From JANNSW01 sp031431235 (GTDB lineage Bacteria; Pseudomonadota; Alphaproteobacteria; Rhizobiales; Hyphomicrobiaceae): 15,313 nt of DNA. The position numbers and the translations under genes were made by a program. Under the pieces are notes generated by a model, which was given only the letters and a program-made list of their open reading frames with translations, searched no databases and was not told the DNA's origin. Shown one piece after another: positions 13,295-15,313 of this stretch; the stretch's first letter is position 1, and every line of letters starts with the position of its first letter. The DNA lies in assembly GCA_031431235.1 (NCBI GenBank), contig JANPDA010000036.1, positions 1-15,313 on the forward strand, given 5' to 3'.

Positions 13295-14989
13295 ATGACA
13301 GGTTTCGAGCTGCTGATATCGTTTGCCGGCCACGTCGCGCTCCTGCTCTGGGGCGTACGGATGGTGCGTACTGGGATTACGCGATCGTTCTTGAGCGAGA
13401 TCCGCCGCACCGTTGCGCTCGGCAGCCGCAATCGCGTGAGCGCGGCGGCGATCGGCCTCGGCGTGACGGTGCTGCTGCAGAGCTCGACCGCGGCCGGCCT
13501 CATCGTCTCCTCCCTCGTTGCCCGCGAGATCATGATGCTGCCGACCGCGCTCGCCGTCATGCTCGGCGCCGATGTCGGCACCACCATCGCCGCCTTCGTG
13601 TTCTCGATCGATGTCTCCTGGCTGTCCCCACTCCTGATCGCAACCGGTGTGTTCACGTTCCTGGCGACCGAGGGCGACCGCTCGCGCAGCCTTGCCCGCA
13701 TTGCGATCGGGCTGGGGCTGACCCTCCTGTCGCTGCGACTGCTGGGAACATTCTCGGGTGAGTTGCGTGGCTCGACCACGTTCGAAGGGCTGCTCAACCT
13801 GCTGGCGGGTCAGCCGTTCATCGCCATGCTGCTGGCCGCCGTCGTGACCTGGCTTGCGCATTCGAGCCTGTCGATGGTGATCCTTTTCATGTCGATGACG
13901 GCGAGCGGTGTGATCGCGCTGCCCTTGGCACTCGCGCTGGTGCTCGGCGCCAACATCGGGGGCACACTCGCCCCGTTCATCGACCAGATGGGGGCACCCG
14001 CGCCTGCGCGTCGTGTCGCACTCGGCAATCTCCTCATGCGCGGGAGCGCAGCGCTGCTCGTGCTCGTCTTTGCACTCCCCCTCGCCAATCGCCTGCTCGA
14101 AGCGGTCCATGCCGGTGCGGCGGCCTACTCGGTGCTGCTGTTCCACACCCTGTTCAATGCAGTCGTCTTGGTCGTGTTCCTGCCCTTGGTCGGCCTCGTC
14201 GCATCGCTATGCAGCCGGATCCTGCCCAATCCACCAGCAATCGAGGACCCGGCGATGCCGCGCTACCTCGATGCAACCGTGATCGAATCCCCGACCGAAG
14301 CGCTTGCCTGCGCCACCCGCGAGGCACTGCGGCTCGGCGACCTCGTCTCCGAGATGCTGCGCAAGAGCCTGCACGTGCTCGAGCACGACGACGCGACCGA
14401 GCATCGCCAGATCGAGAAGATGGACGACACCGTCGACCGGCTGCACGAGGCGATCAAGCTCTACCTGATGCGCATCTCCAGTGCCGGCATGAGCCCGGAG
14501 GACAGCCGGCGCTTCGTCGAGATCTTGAGCTTCGTCACCAATCTCGAGCACATCGGCGACATCATCGACAAGAACCTGATGGAGCTGGCGGGCAAGAAAA
14601 TCCGTAACAAGCTGCTGTTCTCACCCGAGGGTCGCGACGAGCTGCGCCAGTTCCACGGTCGCGTGCTCGACAATATGAGGCTCGCCTTCAACGTCTTCAC
14701 GCTGCGCGACATCCGGCTCGCCAGGAAGCTGCTGGCAGAGAAGCCGCTGCTGCGCGAAGCCGAAGTCTACACCGCCAACAGCCATTTCGCGCGGCTGCGT
14801 GCGCGCCGCCCCGAGACCATGGAGACGAGCGCGCTGCATCTGGACATCATCCGCGATCTGAAGCGCATCAACAGCCACCTGACCGCGGTCGCCTACCCGA
14901 TCCTGGAGGCGGCGGGCGAATTGCTGGAGAGCCGGCTGCGGGCGCCATCGGACCAAGAGATCCAGCCGACCTCCGGCCTGACCTCGTGA
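13295..14989 (+). CDS. Na+/phosphate cotransporter with C-terminal PhoU-like domain
   Basis: A 564-residue inner-membrane protein of the Na/Pi cotransporter (NptA/YjbB-like) family. The N-terminal half (about 1-325) has 8 or so hydrophobic segments arranged as two repeats. Repeat 1 carries the transport motif LLQSSTAAG (Q62) and GADVGTT (91-97). Repeat 2 carries the matching GANIGGT (218-224), but the Gln of its QSS motif is His (AHSSLSMV, H189), an unusual change at a site linked to Na+/Pi binding. From about 345 on it is helical and PhoU-like (EKMDDTVDRLHEAIKLYLMR; FVTNLEHIGDIIDKNLMELA), the usual fused regulatory domain. The start ATG at 13295 has GAGGA 12 nt upstream, rather far. It is divergent from chvI and preceded by a Pho box, so expected to respond to phosphate limitation. 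Confidence 0.92.
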   Translation: MTGFELLISFAGHVALLLWGVRMVRTGITRSFLSEIRRTVALGSRNRVSAAAIGLGVTVLLQSSTAAGLIVSSLVAREIMMLPTALAVMLGADVGTTIAAFVFSIDVSWLSPLLIATGVFTFLATEGDRSRSLARIAIGLGLTLLSLRLLGTFSGELRGSTTFEGLLNLLAGQPFIAMLLAAVVTWLAHSSLSMVILFMSMTASGVIALPLALALVLGANIGGTLAPFIDQMGAPAPARRVALGNLLMRGSAALLVLVFALPLANRLLEAVHAGAAAYSVLLFHTLFNAVVLVVFLPLVGLVASLCSRILPNPPAIEDPAMPRYLDATVIESPTEALACATREALRLGDLVSEMLRKSLHVLEHDDATEHRQIEKMDDTVDRLHEAIKLYLMRISSAGMSPEDSRRFVEILSFVTNLEHIGDIIDKNLMELAGKKIRNKLLFSPEGRDELRQFHGRVLDNMRLAFNVFTLRDIRLARKLLAEKPLLREAEVYTANSHFARLRARRPETMETSALHLDIIRDLKRINSHLTAVAYPILEAAGELLESRLRAPSDQEIQPTSGLTS

Positions 14990-15029
14990 CCGACGCAACC
15001 TACCGCGCGCCTCCACACCACACGCCGGG

Positions 15030-15161
15030 CTAGTGTTCTGACTCATTCATTTGGTACCCCAAATGAATGGCCAGCCCACTCGCTACCTCCTTGTTTGTGT
15101 TCCGTCTTTCCATTCATTGATCCAGCTTCACCGGAATCGAATGAATGGGCCGGAACACTAG
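15030..15161. repeat. Dimeric hairpin repeat, copy 3
   Basis: Third copy, 132 bp, same orientation as the others and closest to copy 1. It differs from copy 1 mainly by T for C in TGTTCTG, an extra C in the unit A loop, CTCG for CTAG at the end of unit A, and A for G in the unit B loop. Both ends keep CTAG. The flanks (gccggg before, tacccgg after) show no direct target duplication beyond the TA inside CTAG. It begins 40 bp after the phosphate transporter stop, so its hairpins may also serve as the 3' end of that transcript. Confidence 0.9.
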
Positions 15162-15280
15162 TACCCGGAGTGACAAGCTCCCATGCCAAAGCCGTCCTGC
15201 CCGCGTCACGGCGAGGCCGTGCTCCGCATGGAAGGCTGGCATCCAGTCAATGCTCCACGCGACATCAGCTGCTCGTCTGG

Positions 15281-15300
15281 ATTCCCGCCTGCGCGGGAAT
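15281..15300. repeat. dRS3-like palindrome
   Basis: ATTCCC and GGGAAT flank the core GCCTGCGC, forming a 20-bp element identical in form to the dRS3-type repeat (ATTCCC-N8-GGGAAT) known from Neisseria and seen scattered in many proteobacterial genomes, usually within GTCATTCCCGCGCAGGCGGG-like context. Here it is followed by GACGCGGGAG, in keeping with that context. The remaining bases 15162-15280 and 15301-15313 show no gene. Confidence 0.75.
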
Positions 15301-15313
15301 GACGCGGGAGGAC

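Noticed and set aside
13187..14146. Minus-strand open frame of about 320 codons opposite the phosphate transporter
   Set aside because: Low-complexity hydrophilic translation (Glu, Gln, His, Arg) opposite a hydrophobic membrane protein, a typical shadow.
15281..15313. CRISPR array or phage attachment site at the window end
   Set aside because: Only one palindrome of the dRS3 type is present, with no spacers, no second repeat and no integrase.

Overview
The window reads as chromosomal DNA of a high-GC alphaproteobacterium, probably of the Rhodospirillales/Hyphomicrobiales breadth. The basis is the gene order chvI-chvG-hprK-EIIA(Man)-HPr, a short HprK lacking the N-terminal domain, and very GC-rich third codon positions throughout. 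I cannot name a genus.

Layout. Bases 1-131, 7584-7715 and 15030-15161 carry three copies of one ~132-bp non-coding element. It is a tandem pair of related hairpins with CTAGTGTTCC/GGAACACTAG ends. Left block (285-6559): a plus-strand 3-hydroxyacyl-CoA dehydrogenase of the lambda-crystallin type, followed by a decayed isochorismatase-like hydrolase. Converging on these is a compact six-gene minus-strand operon (6559 down to 1726): a B12-dependent acyl-CoA mutase large subunit, its cobalamin-binding small subunit, a TetR regulator, a 62-codon coupled ORF, a DadA-like FAD oxidoreductase and a RidA-family protein. It ends in a 13-bp perfect hairpin. A dyad 20 bp before the mutase start is a good candidate operator for the TetR protein. 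The mutase lacks the residues that bind methylmalonyl-CoA and has Asp where the family has its catalytic His, so its substrate is probably not a known one.

Middle block (6802-8714): a divergent DUF2848 protein, repeat copy 2, a tandem ChrR-type cupin gene, and a frameshifted coding remnant.

Right block (8715-14989): a minus-strand two-component/PTS regulatory locus, chvI > chvG > hprK > EIIA(Man) > HPr. Here sensor kinase signalling and HPr phosphorylation are encoded together. Divergent from chvI is a Na+/phosphate cotransporter with a C-terminal PhoU-like domain, preceded by a near-perfect PhoB box (13184-13201). Repeat copy 3 follows it, then a short dRS3-like palindrome at the window end.

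How the genes may work together (inference): the mutase operon plus the neighbouring dehydrogenase looks like a regulated catabolic route. In it an amine or amino acid is oxidised (FAD enzyme), reactive imines are cleared (RidA), and a CoA ester is rearranged (mutase) and possibly oxidised at C3 (dehydrogenase). No CoA ligase, transporter or mutase G-protein chaperone is in the window, so the route is incomplete here.
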